This document shows positions 35,575-42,479 of a DNA stretch of 64,000 bases, piece by piece (positions within the stretch are counted from its first letter, which is position 1; each line of letters begins with the position of its first letter). A program made the translations under genes and the position numbers. The DNA comes from Ruminococcus flavefaciens FD-1 (GTDB lineage: Bacteria > Bacillota > Clostridia > Oscillospirales > Ruminococcaceae): positions 88,667-152,666 of the forward strand of contig ACOK01000115.1 in the NCBI GenBank assembly GCA_000174895.1, in the 5' to 3' direction. The notes under the pieces were generated by a model that was not told the origin of the DNA, did not search any database, and saw only the letters and a list, made by a program, of their open reading frames with translations.

Positions 35575-35600
35575 TATTTGATTCTCCTATTTCTTGATTT

Positions 35601-35957
35601 TCATTCATCCATAGGCATTCCGGCTGCTATATATTCTTTGAGCGGCAGAATAGTTCCATGGTCATTGTCAACATAAATGTCCTGCGGAAAATCAGGCTGA
35701 AGAAGTTCATTTCTGACATTCCGAGCGTTGGTATATACCATAGTAATACAACAGGCGGCCTTGAACGGTAATTTTTCAAGATCATCCTGCCAGTCGGAAA
35801 GGTCATTGTCAAAGTCATAGAATATATGCCCGTTGTTGTACTCCACACAGCAGCGGTCAGTTTCAACATCGTATGCTCTTATAGCCCCGATATGAGCCAT
35901 ATTTTTTATACGTTGCAGCGTGAGTTTATCATCGCCGATAAGTGTTATCCATTTCAT
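35601..35957 (-). CDS. Hypothetical protein coupled to GH18 and barstar genes
   Basis: 118 residues (MKWITLIGDDKLTLQRIKN), an acidic alpha/beta protein of a size and composition common among immunity proteins; I do not recognise the family. Its ATG overlaps the stop of the GH18 gene (ATGA), and barstar follows after 26 bases. Being paired with barstar, it may be another immunity protein; that is inference. AAAGGAAA precedes the start. Confidence 0.6.
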   Translation of the reverse strand: MKWITLIGDDKLTLQRIKNMAHIGAIRAYDVETDRCCVEYNNGHIFYDFDNDLSDWQDDLEKLPFKAACCITMVYTNARNVRNELLQPDFPQDIYVDNDHGTILPLKEYIAAGMPMDE

Positions 35958-37105
35958 AGCATTTCCTTTATAAGATTCTTCCTCATTACGCACAGATCAA
36001 ATACATCGAGTATGCCATCCTCGCAGAGATCACCTGCTTTCGATATTTTCAGTTCGGTATCGGGAACAGCAAGCAGCCACTTCTGCATAAGAACAAGGTC
36101 TGAGACATTGAAGCTGCCGTCAGCGTTTACATCGCCTGCAATGAAAGTCTTACCACCGAGGGTATCACTGATGACCTTCAACAGCGACTTTTCGCCCTTT
36201 GCGTCCTGTGTAAGCTCCCATATCATTATACCGCCGTAGCCTTTCGCAAGTTCTGCTTTCTTTGTCATAGTATTTGCTCCGTTGTAGGCGATACCGTTAT
36301 AGTTGTCAGCATTGTAATACTCATTGTCCGCATTTACAATATCTGCAAAAGACATATATGAGTTCCAGTCAATCTCGCCGCCTGCTGTATATCCACGGCC
36401 ATAGAACGGAACACCGAGAACCAGCTTATCTTCGGGAATCTTCTTCCTATTCCGGAAGTAGTCCAGACACTTTACAGAGTATTCATATGAAGCGTGTGAA
36501 TGCTTGTCCTCATCATTGTCATAAGCCATAACATTCACAAAATCGAACAGAGCAAAAGTTTCGGGAGTTACCTTTTCAGCAACCCACTGAGCCGTAGCTG
36601 TGGACATTTCCATATCTCGTTCGTCACAGAGAGTGCGTAGCTCCGTACACCAGTCTCCGTAGTAGTTCCATATCTGATTATCCGAGCCAAGTTCGATATC
36701 AAGGTCGATACCGTCAAAGTCATAGCTTTCGCAGTAGTCCATAATATTCGTATTGAACGCTGTTCTGTCTTCGGGAGTATCAAGGTGTTGAAGATACCCG
36801 TCACAGCCACCACCGCCGCCGAGAGCAGCGAAGACTTCGACATCATTATTGTGTGCCTCAGCAACAATACTTTTCAGCGTACTATCAGGGATATTGCAGT
36901 ATAGCCTGCCGTTATCATCGGGATTGCAGAAAGCGATATTTATATGCGTAAGCTGACTGAGGTCAAGCTCATTGAACGGCTTGTAATTCCAGTCGGGAAG
37001 GTAACCAACTATCCTGTGGATTGTTTCGCTTGTTGCCGCTGATGAGTATGTTGGTACAGCAAGAACAGCTGCAGCGGCTATGGCTATTATCATATGTACT
37101 TTCAT
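35954..37105 (-). CDS. Secreted GH18 glycosidase (chitinase-like) with dockerin
   Basis: 383 residues. Signal peptide (MIIAIAAAAVLAVPTYSSA), GH18 barrel with the catalytic DxxDxDxE motif as FDGIDLDIELG (Glu near residue 138), the GGGGG strand 3 motif and a late IMIWELTQD strand 8. The C-terminal 60 residues form a type I dockerin (GDVNADGSFNVSDLVLMQKW and GDLCEDGILDVFDLCVMRK), almost the same as in the deacetylase at 22136. It likely hydrolyses chitin or GlcNAc-containing glycans at the cell surface within a cellulosome-like complex. It is translationally coupled to a hypothetical protein and followed by barstar, which is unusual. Confidence 0.9.
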   Translation of the reverse strand: MKVHMIIAIAAAAVLAVPTYSSAATSETIHRIVGYLPDWNYKPFNELDLSQLTHINIAFCNPDDNGRLYCNIPDSTLKSIVAEAHNNDVEVFAALGGGGGCDGYLQHLDTPEDRTAFNTNIMDYCESYDFDGIDLDIELGSDNQIWNYYGDWCTELRTLCDERDMEMSTATAQWVAEKVTPETFALFDFVNVMAYDNDEDKHSHASYEYSVKCLDYFRNRKKIPEDKLVLGVPFYGRGYTAGGEIDWNSYMSFADIVNADNEYYNADNYNGIAYNGANTMTKKAELAKGYGGIMIWELTQDAKGEKSLLKVISDTLGGKTFIAGDVNADGSFNVSDLVLMQKWLLAVPDTELKISKAGDLCEDGILDVFDLCVMRKNLIKEML

Positions 37106-37313
37106 GCGCAGACCCCCTCACGGTTATGATACTTCTATTATAGAGCAGGAGAGGGCTGCGTGTCAATACATTGGGAAAAGTTACAATTGCGCAAATCAAA
37201 ATGCGTGAAGATAAAAAACACCGAAAACCACTTCAATAAAACAACATATATATAATGCAGCAGAGGTCAGCTGTTGCAGATACAGGTTCAAACAGCCATC
37301 AGGAGGATTCGTT

Positions 37314-37490
37314 ATGAACAATAAAATTCTTAATCGTGACGAGGTTATGAAGCAGCTCAGGATCGGAAAGTCACTTTTCTATAAGCTTATTCGCAGAGGC
37401 GAACTTGAAGGTTATAAGGAAGGTAACAGGATAAAAGTCCCTGCCGATTCAGTTGATGCGTATATAACCAAGAAAATGGGGAGAGCGTAA
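37314..37490 (+). CDS. Small excisionase-type HTH protein
   Basis: 58 residues (ILNRDEVMKQLRIGKSLFYK, then NRIKVPADSVDAYI). AGGAGG (37301-37306) is eight bases before the ATG. The intergenic region 37106-37313 before it is AT-rich with a possible TATAAT near 37251. It ends in a hairpin (37480-37502). Confidence 0.75.
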   Translation: MNNKILNRDEVMKQLRIGKSLFYKLIRRGELEGYKEGNRIKVPADSVDAYITKKMGRA

Positions 37491-37502
37491 TACACGCTCT
37501 CC
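37480..37502 (+). terminator. Hairpin overlapping the HTH gene end
   Basis: GGAGAGCGT (37480-37488) and ACGCTCTCC (37494-37502) pair across the stop codon. The T tract is weak, so read-through to 37529 is likely. Confidence 0.55.
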
Positions 37503-37528
37503 TTATATCATACATCGGAGGTGAAAAC

Positions 37529-37723
37529 ATGGATTCAATAATTTTTGTCAAACAGAAAGATATATTTACTGTCAGAGAAGCAGCGGATTATCTTACTGTA
37601 TGTCCGAAAACAGTATATAAGCTCATAAGGGAGAAAGAGCTTGATGCTGCGAAGTTCGGAAGGCATTACAAGATAACTGCTGATTCTCTCAGCAGATATA
37701 TTGAGAAAAACATGATCGCTTAA
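37529..37723 (+). CDS. Excisionase-type HTH protein
   Basis: 64 residues (KQKDIFTVREAADYLTVCPK, KELDAAKFGRHYKITADSL), paralogue of the protein at 34534. GGAGGTGAAAAC precedes the ATG. It is the last of the HTH series of this element; a terminator follows at 37781. Confidence 0.8.
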   Translation: MDSIIFVKQKDIFTVREAADYLTVCPKTVYKLIREKELDAAKFGRHYKITADSLSRYIEKNMIA

Positions 37724-37780
37724 ATAACTTCTTTACTTAATTGTTATCAGGTCGGCATATTATTACTCCTTTGTAACAAA

Positions 37781-37815
37781 TCCCCTGCGGCGTTATGGCT
37801 GCAGGGGAGATTTTA
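37781..37815 (+). terminator. Terminator after the HTH gene
   Basis: TCCCCTGC (37781-37788) and GCAGGGGA (37801-37808), with internal GCC/GGC pairing, then GATTTTAT. Confidence 0.75.
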
Positions 37816-37906
37816 TCGTGATGAAGCATGATGTGGTATTGAATTAGTGTGTACTTAGCTTTTGTCATCAACACTCTGAACGTTGTATACTTTATTTCAA
37901 TAAAAG

Positions 37907-38143
37907 CTAATTTCTCTTTCTTTTATATGGTTCTTTAACATCTGTGATTCCGAGCAGATAATCAACACTTGTATCGTAGTATTCAGCCAGTGCTATCAGT
38001 GATTCAAGTGGAATTTCTGTGGTATGTGATTCGTAGCGTGAATATGTTTGCTGAGAGCATCTGAGTATTTTGGCCATAGCTGCTTGTGTCATGTCGTTAT
38101 CTTCTCTCAGGTCACGTATCCTTAGATTAAGCTGAAGTTTCAT
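37907..38143 (-). CDS. XRE-family repressor-like HTH protein
   Basis: 78 residues (RIRDLREDNDMTQAAMAKILRCSQQTYSRYE), a Cro/CI-type HTH followed by the common YYDTSVDYLLGITD tail of small Firmicute repressors. AGGTGATAATT before ATG 38143 decides the start. A 23-bp palindrome (38194-38216) lies upstream and is a likely self-operator. Confidence 0.85.
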   Translation of the reverse strand: MKLQLNLRIRDLREDNDMTQAAMAKILRCSQQTYSRYESHTTEIPLESLIALAEYYDTSVDYLLGITDVKEPYKRKRN

Positions 38144-38178
38144 AATTATCACCTCAGCATTTATTATGCCATACGCAA

Positions 38179-38216
38179 AAAGTGAGTATTGACTTTTACT
38201 CATAAAATGAGTAAAA
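38179..38216. promoter_or_regulatory. Operator palindrome upstream of the XRE gene
   Basis: Arms TTTTACTCAT (38194-38203) and ATGAGTAAAA (38207-38216) are exact inverses around AAA, with a further half site AAAGTGAGTA at 38179-38188. The palindrome lies between a divergent repressor and a truncated gene start, so it suits an autoregulatory operator. Confidence 0.65.
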
Positions 38217-38257
38217 TATAATTGAATATATTTAGAATTGAGAAATGGAGGATTGCA

Positions 38258-38330
38258 ATGACTTGTACCATTATATCAACAGGCGAAGAGTATGAAAAAG
38301 CCCTCACAGATAACTGCAAGGACTGGATAG
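38258..38330 (+). pseudogene. 5' fragment duplicate of the SLOG-protein gene
   Basis: ATG and the next 11 codons (MTCTIISTGEEY) match the start of the gene at 38715 almost base for base, after which the sequence diverges and runs antisense to the XRE gene at 38332. GGAGG precedes this ATG. It is probably the cut-off start of a duplicated copy. Confidence 0.65.
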
Positions 38331-38331
38331 A

Positions 38332-38574
38332 TTATTGTATTTCTTGTTCGAGGTCATCGAAAATATCAGAATCAAAGAATTGTCTGAGGGAAATATCTAA
38401 GCCATCACAGATTTTTTTTATAGATACGACACCGGGATTCTGGCTTTTCTCATTGAGCATACTATATATAGTGGATGGCGACACACCTGATATATTGGCT
38501 AATCCATTGATAGCAATATCTTTTTCATCACATAATTCAAGTATCCGTTTTGCAACAGCTTCTTTAGCATTCAT
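38332..38574 (-). CDS. XRE-family HTH protein
   Basis: 80 residues (KRILELCDEKDIAINGLANI, SGVSPSTIYSML), a Cro/CI HTH with a short acidic tail ending DSDIFDDLEQEI. AGGAG eight bases before the ATG. It is divergent from the SLOG gene; three GATATATC boxes lie in the shared promoter region and are its likely targets. Confidence 0.8.
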   Translation of the reverse strand: MNAKEAVAKRILELCDEKDIAINGLANISGVSPSTIYSMLNEKSQNPGVVSIKKICDGLDISLRQFFDSDIFDDLEQEIQ

Positions 38575-38596
38575 AACAACTAACTCCTGTATTTGC

Positions 38597-38695
38597 GATA
38601 TATCGTATATATAATATTAACAAACTTTGGAGAAAGATGATTGGGATATATCGTAAATTTAGGAATGATGTGATATAATATGGGATATATCCCAT
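38597..38695. promoter_or_regulatory. Three GATATATC operator boxes and -10 element
   Basis: GATATATC is at 38597-38604, 38645-38652 and 38684-38691, the last inside the perfect palindrome ATGGGATATATCCCAT (38680-38695). TATAAT (38674-38679) just before that palindrome would be the -10 of the SLOG gene. This is consistent with repression by the divergent XRE protein. Confidence 0.6.
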
Positions 38696-38714
38696 AAATT
38701 TAGGAGTGATCATT

Positions 38715-39191
38715 ATGACTTGTACCATCATATCAACAGGCGAGGAGTTAAACCTCATCTGCAAGAACGAAAACGAACCGCCATATCCCGAAATAAAGGC
38801 AAAACTGCGTGAGAAGATATGGGAGCTTTACTGCAAGGGATACGACAGTTTCTGGCTCAACTGCGAGTACGGAGTGCCGCTGTGGTGCGGTGAGATCATA
38901 ACTGCTCTTGCTATGTACAACGACATTGAGCTGAACATCGCCATGCCCTATGAGGAACAGTCCACCAACTGGGTGGAGGAGCATCGTGACCGATTTTTCG
39001 CAGTTCACGCTGATTCAGATCATGTTGAGCTGATCTCGAATCAATACACTGAGGACTGTTATGAACTGGCAGACGAGTATATGATAGATGAGTCTGATCT
39101 TGTTGTCATAGTTGGAAGTTATGACCAGAATAATTCTCTCAGGAAATATACAGAGAGTATGGGCGTGAAAGTTGAGTATTTCCCTCTATAA
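38715..39191 (+). CDS. SLOG-domain protein, DUF1273/YpsA-like
   Basis: 158 residues. The order YDSFWLNCEYGVPLWCGEII, ELNIAMPYEEQSTNWVEEH, YMIDESDLVVIVGSYD follows the DUF1273 (YpsA) branch of the SLOG superfamily, which binds nucleotides or nucleotide-derived ligands. The usual GGT near the C-terminus is replaced by QNNSL, so ligand binding may differ. It starts MTCTIISTGEE, shared with a truncated copy at 38258. Regulated region with three palindromic boxes precedes it. Confidence 0.75.
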   Translation: MTCTIISTGEELNLICKNENEPPYPEIKAKLREKIWELYCKGYDSFWLNCEYGVPLWCGEIITALAMYNDIELNIAMPYEEQSTNWVEEHRDRFFAVHADSDHVELISNQYTEDCYELADEYMIDESDLVVIVGSYDQNNSLRKYTESMGVKVEYFPL

Positions 39192-39199
39192 CGTAAAAA

Positions 39200-39230
39200 A
39201 TCCTCTTTTACCGTCGAAGGAAAAGAGGAT
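39200..39230 (-). terminator. Terminator facing the invertible cassette
   Basis: ATCCTCTTTT (39200-39209) and AAAAGAGGAT (39221-39230) pair; read leftwards (minus strand) the stem is followed by TTTTTTACG. It would stop transcription leaving the cassette leftwards after inversion. It may also end the SLOG transcript. Confidence 0.75.
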
Positions 39231-39235
39231 AAAAA

Positions 39236-39257
39236 TTTTCCGAGAGTACATAACTCT
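39236..39257 (+). repeat. Left inverted repeat of the invertible cassette
   Basis: 22 bp, the exact reverse complement of 40732-40753. The repeat has inverted half sites AGAGT and ACTCT around a 5-base asymmetric spacer ACATA, the usual design of a tyrosine recombinase crossover site. Confidence 0.85.
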
Positions 39258-39260
39258 GTG

Positions 39261-39302
39261 AAAAAAGTCCGCTATTCCCGATAAATAAAGGAATAGCGGA
39301 CT
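39261..39302 (-). terminator. Terminator of the cassette recombinase
   Basis: AGTCCGCTATTCC (39266-39278) pairs perfectly with 39290-39302; on the minus strand the stem is followed by TTTTT. A 13-bp stem, 30 bases after the stop codon. Confidence 0.9.
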
Positions 39303-39305
39303 ATT

Positions 39306-39329
39306 TGACCATAATTCTGACGGTGAATA
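39306..39329 (+). repeat. Near-direct repeat flanking the recombinase gene, left copy
   Basis: TGACCATAATT followed by GACGGTGAATA after two bases. The same pair, TGACCATAATT directly followed by GACGGCGAATA, occurs at 40500-40521 on the same strand. The two enclose the recombinase gene and may be accessory binding sites for it. Confidence 0.55.
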
Positions 39330-39332
39330 AAT

Positions 39333-40406
39333 TCAGAGGCAGAGTTTTTCAATATTTTTTATTTTAAGCTCCGTGGATGGATGAACATAGCGGTTAAGGG
39401 TGACATTAACGTCATAGTGACCAAGAATTTCACTGAGGGATTTCACGTCCACACCTCGTTCAATACATCGTGTAGCGAATGTATGCCTCAGAGTATGATA
39501 GTGGATATTCTCCAGATCACAGGCTTTTGTACATTTCTTAAAGTGATAACTCAGAAGCCGAGGCTCTATGTATGTTTCATCGCCAGTCAGGAGAAAACAG
39601 TGGTCAGGCATATTATAATAGTACATCCGACAGACGTTAAGAATCGCCTTTGGAATTGGGATATCTCTGATGGAACATTTGCTTTTGGGTTCGGTTATCA
39701 TGACCTGTGTACGGGAGATCATGGTATCAATTCTCAGTCTCTGCATTGTACCTGATATGTGGATCATGCCGCTGTCAAGGTCAATGTCCGAACGCTTCAA
39801 AGCACATAATTCGCCTATTCTAAGCCCTGTGTAGAGCGTGAGATAGATTCCGGTAGTTATCAGTGAATCACAGCTCAGCAAATAATTTTCAAGCCGAATC
39901 TGCTCCTGCAATGTCAGAACTCTTATCTCATTTACAGACCGTCGCACAGATAGGTCAGATATTGTATTATCAACGTAAAATCCACTATGTTCGGCGAACT
40001 TCATTATCTGTTTCAGCATACTCAGAATATCGGTTCGGGTCTTGTCTGAAAGGTCTGTTTTTCCAGATATGAAGCCTTCAATGCGTTTGCTGTTCATCTC
40101 GGATATACGAAGTCCTCTGAATTCGGGGAGCAGGTGGTTCTGATAGGTGCTGAAATATTTATTATAAGTAGACAGCTTGCATCTCAGTTTAACGCCTGAC
40201 AGCCAGTTTTCGCCTATATTCTCAAATAATGACGTATTACCGTTTTTCAACTCCTGAGAACATTTACGAAGTTTATCCCTTACTTCCACATATGTAGCTG
40301 CATACACGGAGCGGTAGCAGGCTTTTCCGTTTTCATCCCGTGAGGCTATATACCGTCCTTCCCACCGTCCGTCCCTGCGCTTATATATGTTTTCTCCACG
40401 TCTCAT
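39333..40406 (-). CDS. Tyrosine recombinase (invertase/integrase family)
   Basis: 357 residues with all catalytic positions: Arg in YTGLRIGELCAL, HTLRHTF, LGHYD and the nucleophile Tyr in LNRYVHPS. The N-terminus (RRGENIYKRRDGRWEGRY) is an arm-binding domain as in conjugative transposon integrases, followed by a SAM-like core-binding domain. GGAGG precedes the ATG. The gene lies wholly inside 22-bp inverted repeats that also hold the capsule promoter, so it most likely inverts its own segment. It could alternatively be an ordinary element integrase that happens to sit here. Confidence 0.9.
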   Translation of the reverse strand: MRRGENIYKRRDGRWEGRYIASRDENGKACYRSVYAATYVEVRDKLRKCSQELKNGNTSLFENIGENWLSGVKLRCKLSTYNKYFSTYQNHLLPEFRGLRISEMNSKRIEGFISGKTDLSDKTRTDILSMLKQIMKFAEHSGFYVDNTISDLSVRRSVNEIRVLTLQEQIRLENYLLSCDSLITTGIYLTLYTGLRIGELCALKRSDIDLDSGMIHISGTMQRLRIDTMISRTQVMITEPKSKCSIRDIPIPKAILNVCRMYYYNMPDHCFLLTGDETYIEPRLLSYHFKKCTKACDLENIHYHTLRHTFATRCIERGVDVKSLSEILGHYDVNVTLNRYVHPSTELKIKNIEKLCL

Positions 40407-40499
40407 AGATCGTTCCTCCGATTATCATTTTCGGCAGTTTCCTGCTTTAAAATAATAATATATATTTGAGAAATTGTGCATTGCTACCGCTTTAATATC

Positions 40500-40521
40500 T
40501 GACCATAATTGACGGCGAATA
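40500..40521 (+). repeat. Near-direct repeat flanking the recombinase gene, right copy
   Basis: Right partner of 39306-39329 (TGACCATAATT then GACGGCGAATA), located 94 bases upstream of the recombinase start codon. Confidence 0.55.
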
Positions 40522-40669
40522 GACTGAATAATAGCACAGAATATATACCGCTGGTATTATAGCAGATAAATATAATTTTACGTAAATATTAGTATAAAGA
40601 ATTTATATATATCATACGTTACAGCTAAGGCTTTCTTTGTCTGTTGTGCATAAAAACGGTCTGCTTCGC

Positions 40670-40698
40670 TTGACACTTATGACGAATAGTGATATAAT
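40670..40698 (+). promoter_or_regulatory. Outward capsule promoter inside the cassette
   Basis: TTGACA (40670-40675) and TATAAT (40693-40698) with a 17-bp spacer, a full consensus promoter, reading towards the capsule operon. It ends 33 bases before the right inverted repeat. No comparable promoter lies between the repeat and the first gene at 40812. Confidence 0.9.
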
Positions 40699-40731
40699 TG
40701 TAGTCACAAAATAAATTGTCAGCTGTTTCCG

Positions 40732-40753
40732 AGAGTTATGTACTCTCGGAAAA
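40732..40753 (+). repeat. Right inverted repeat of the invertible cassette
   Basis: Contains GAGTTATGTACTCTCGG. Exact inverse of 39236-39257, with spacer TATGT between AGAGT and ACTCT. Here the surrounding bases also make an 8-bp perfect palindrome (CCGAGAGT/ACTCTCGG); on the left the outer three bases of one arm differ. Confidence 0.85.
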
Positions 40754-40811
40754 AATTTGTCATGTTTTGGCATGAAAAACAGCTGATTCAAGAGAAATAA
40801 TCGGAGACAAC

Positions 40812-41213
40812 TTGAAAAAGATTCGTAAAATATTATTCTCTGTATACATTATATGTGTACTGTGGATAACGCTTATTGACCGTGAGTGGTCAAGTCCTCA
40901 TGCTATGCTTGTACCGTTCTGGGAGTATGCAAACGTCATCAAAGGCGTGGAGCGTGGTTTCTACATCAAGCAGATATTGGGAAATCTCATAATGCTGATG
41001 CCATTGGGACTGATACTTCCGACGTTGAAAAAAGTGAATATGAAACAGATATTCCTAATAGCACTTCTGTTTTCAGCAGGAATAGAGACTGTGCAATTCA
41101 TCACAGGCAGAGGACTTATGGAGTTCGATGATGTATTCAATAATACCGTTGGTGCGGTGGTTGGATATAAAATATATTGTAAGTTAAGGGTAAGGTCAAA
41201 TGGAGAAATTTGA
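40812..41213 (+). CDS. VanZ-like membrane protein
   Basis: 133 residues with four hydrophobic segments. The pattern FYIKQILGNLIMLMPLGLIL, ETVQFITGRGLMEFDDVFNNTVGAVVGY is that of VanZ-like proteins (conserved N, P, Q and DD...N...G residues). VanZ-like proteins occur at the start of several Firmicute polysaccharide loci. The start is TTG (40812) after CGGAGA. First gene of the operon; its end overlaps the aminotransferase start by 14 bases. Confidence 0.85.
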   Translation: MKKIRKILFSVYIICVLWITLIDREWSSPHAMLVPFWEYANVIKGVERGFYIKQILGNLIMLMPLGLILPTLKKVNMKQIFLIALLFSAGIETVQFITGRGLMEFDDVFNNTVGAVVGYKIYCKLRVRSNGEI

Positions 41214-42465
41214 AAAGAAGATATGGCTTTCATCGCCGACAATGCACGGTGACGAGCTGAAATGGGTAACAGATGCATTTGATAAGAACTGGATCACCAC
41301 AGCAGGTGAAAACGTAAACGAGTGTGAGAAACTGGTTGCAGAGTATGTTGGATGCAAATATGCAGTTGCACTTTCATGCGGAACAGCTTCGCTTCACCTT
41401 GCAGTCAAGCTGGCCGGCGAAAAGCTGTATGGTCAGCCTAAGCCGAATCAGGGAACGCTTCAGGGACACAAGGTTTTCTGCTCTGATATGACATTTGATG
41501 CTACCGTTAATCCTGTCGCATATGAGGACGGCGAGGCGGTATTCATTGACACAGAGCGTGATACATGGAACATGGACCCTGTTGCACTGGAAAAGGCTTT
41601 CGAGATATACCCTGACGTAAAGCTGGTAGTTCTCGTACATCTGTATGGTACTCCTGCAAAAATAGACGAAATAAAGGCTATTTGCGACAAGCACGGTGCT
41701 CTTATCGTGGAAGACGCAGCTGAGTCATTCGGCGCTACATATAAAGGAAAGCAGACAGGTACATTCGGTGACTACAATGCTATTTCCTTTAACGGCAACA
41801 AGATCATCACAGGTTCATCAGGCGGAATGTTCCTCACTGACAGTCAGGAGGACGCTGAGAAGGTTCGTAAATGGTCTACACAGAGCCGTGAAGCTGCTCC
41901 ATGGTATCAGCATGAGGAGATAGGCTACAACTACCGTATCAGCAATATTGTTGCCGGTATCGTTCGTGGTCAGATGCCTTACCTTGAGGAACACATTGCT
42001 CAGAAAAAGGCAATATATATGAGATATAAGGAAGGCCTCAAGGGCCTCCCGGTAACAATGAATCCTTACGACGAAAATAACAGTGAGCCTAATTTCTGGC
42101 TCAGCTGTATGCTTATAAACGAAGATGCTATGTGCAAGCAGGTTCGTGGAGAGCAGGATGCTCTGTATATTTCCGAAAAAGGAAAGACCTGTCCCACAGA
42201 GATACTGGAAACTCTCGCAAAGTATAATGCAGAGGGACGTCCTATCTGGAAGCCGATGCACGCACAGCCTATTTATCGTATGAATCCTTTCATCACTGCA
42301 AACGGAAACGGCAGAGCAAGAAGCAATGCCTATATTGCAGGAAACGGAGCTCATGATGTCGGAAATGACATCTTCAGACGTGGACTCTGCCTGCCCAGCG
42401 ACAACAAAATGACCGCTGAGGAGCAGGATAGAGTTATCGAGATAATCAGAAGCTGCTTTGAATAA
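41200..42465 (+). CDS. DegT/DnrJ/EryC1/StrS-family sugar aminotransferase
   Basis: 421 residues, PLP-dependent. CGTASLHLA (phosphate/ring contacts), VEDAAESFGA (Asp to pyridine N) and SFNGNKIITGSSGG with the Schiff-base Lys. It transfers an amino group to a keto-sugar nucleotide, typically producing 4-amino-4,6-dideoxy sugars for bacillosamine-type or related residues. The matching keto sugar could come from the CapD-like dehydratase at 58831. It overlaps the VanZ-like gene and is followed 14 bases later by the priming transferase. Confidence 0.9.
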   Translation: MEKFEKKIWLSSPTMHGDELKWVTDAFDKNWITTAGENVNECEKLVAEYVGCKYAVALSCGTASLHLAVKLAGEKLYGQPKPNQGTLQGHKVFCSDMTFDATVNPVAYEDGEAVFIDTERDTWNMDPVALEKAFEIYPDVKLVVLVHLYGTPAKIDEIKAICDKHGALIVEDAAESFGATYKGKQTGTFGDYNAISFNGNKIITGSSGGMFLTDSQEDAEKVRKWSTQSREAAPWYQHEEIGYNYRISNIVAGIVRGQMPYLEEHIAQKKAIYMRYKEGLKGLPVTMNPYDENNSEPNFWLSCMLINEDAMCKQVRGEQDALYISEKGKTCPTEILETLAKYNAEGRPIWKPMHAQPIYRMNPFITANGNGRARSNAYIAGNGAHDVGNDIFRRGLCLPSDNKMTAEEQDRVIEIIRSCFE

Positions 42466-42479
42466 GAAGGAGTATGAGA

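Larger units (their letters stand above)
39236..40753. promoter_or_regulatory. Invertible promoter cassette (ON orientation) for the capsule operon
   Basis: A 1518-bp segment bounded by 22-bp perfect inverted repeats. It contains a complete tyrosine recombinase gene (minus strand) with its own terminator, and an outward consensus promoter at the right end, 113 bases before the first capsule gene. In this orientation the promoter drives the operon. Inversion would point the promoter at the terminator at 39200-39230 and place the recombinase terminator (39266-39302) between recombinase and operon. Confidence 0.75.
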
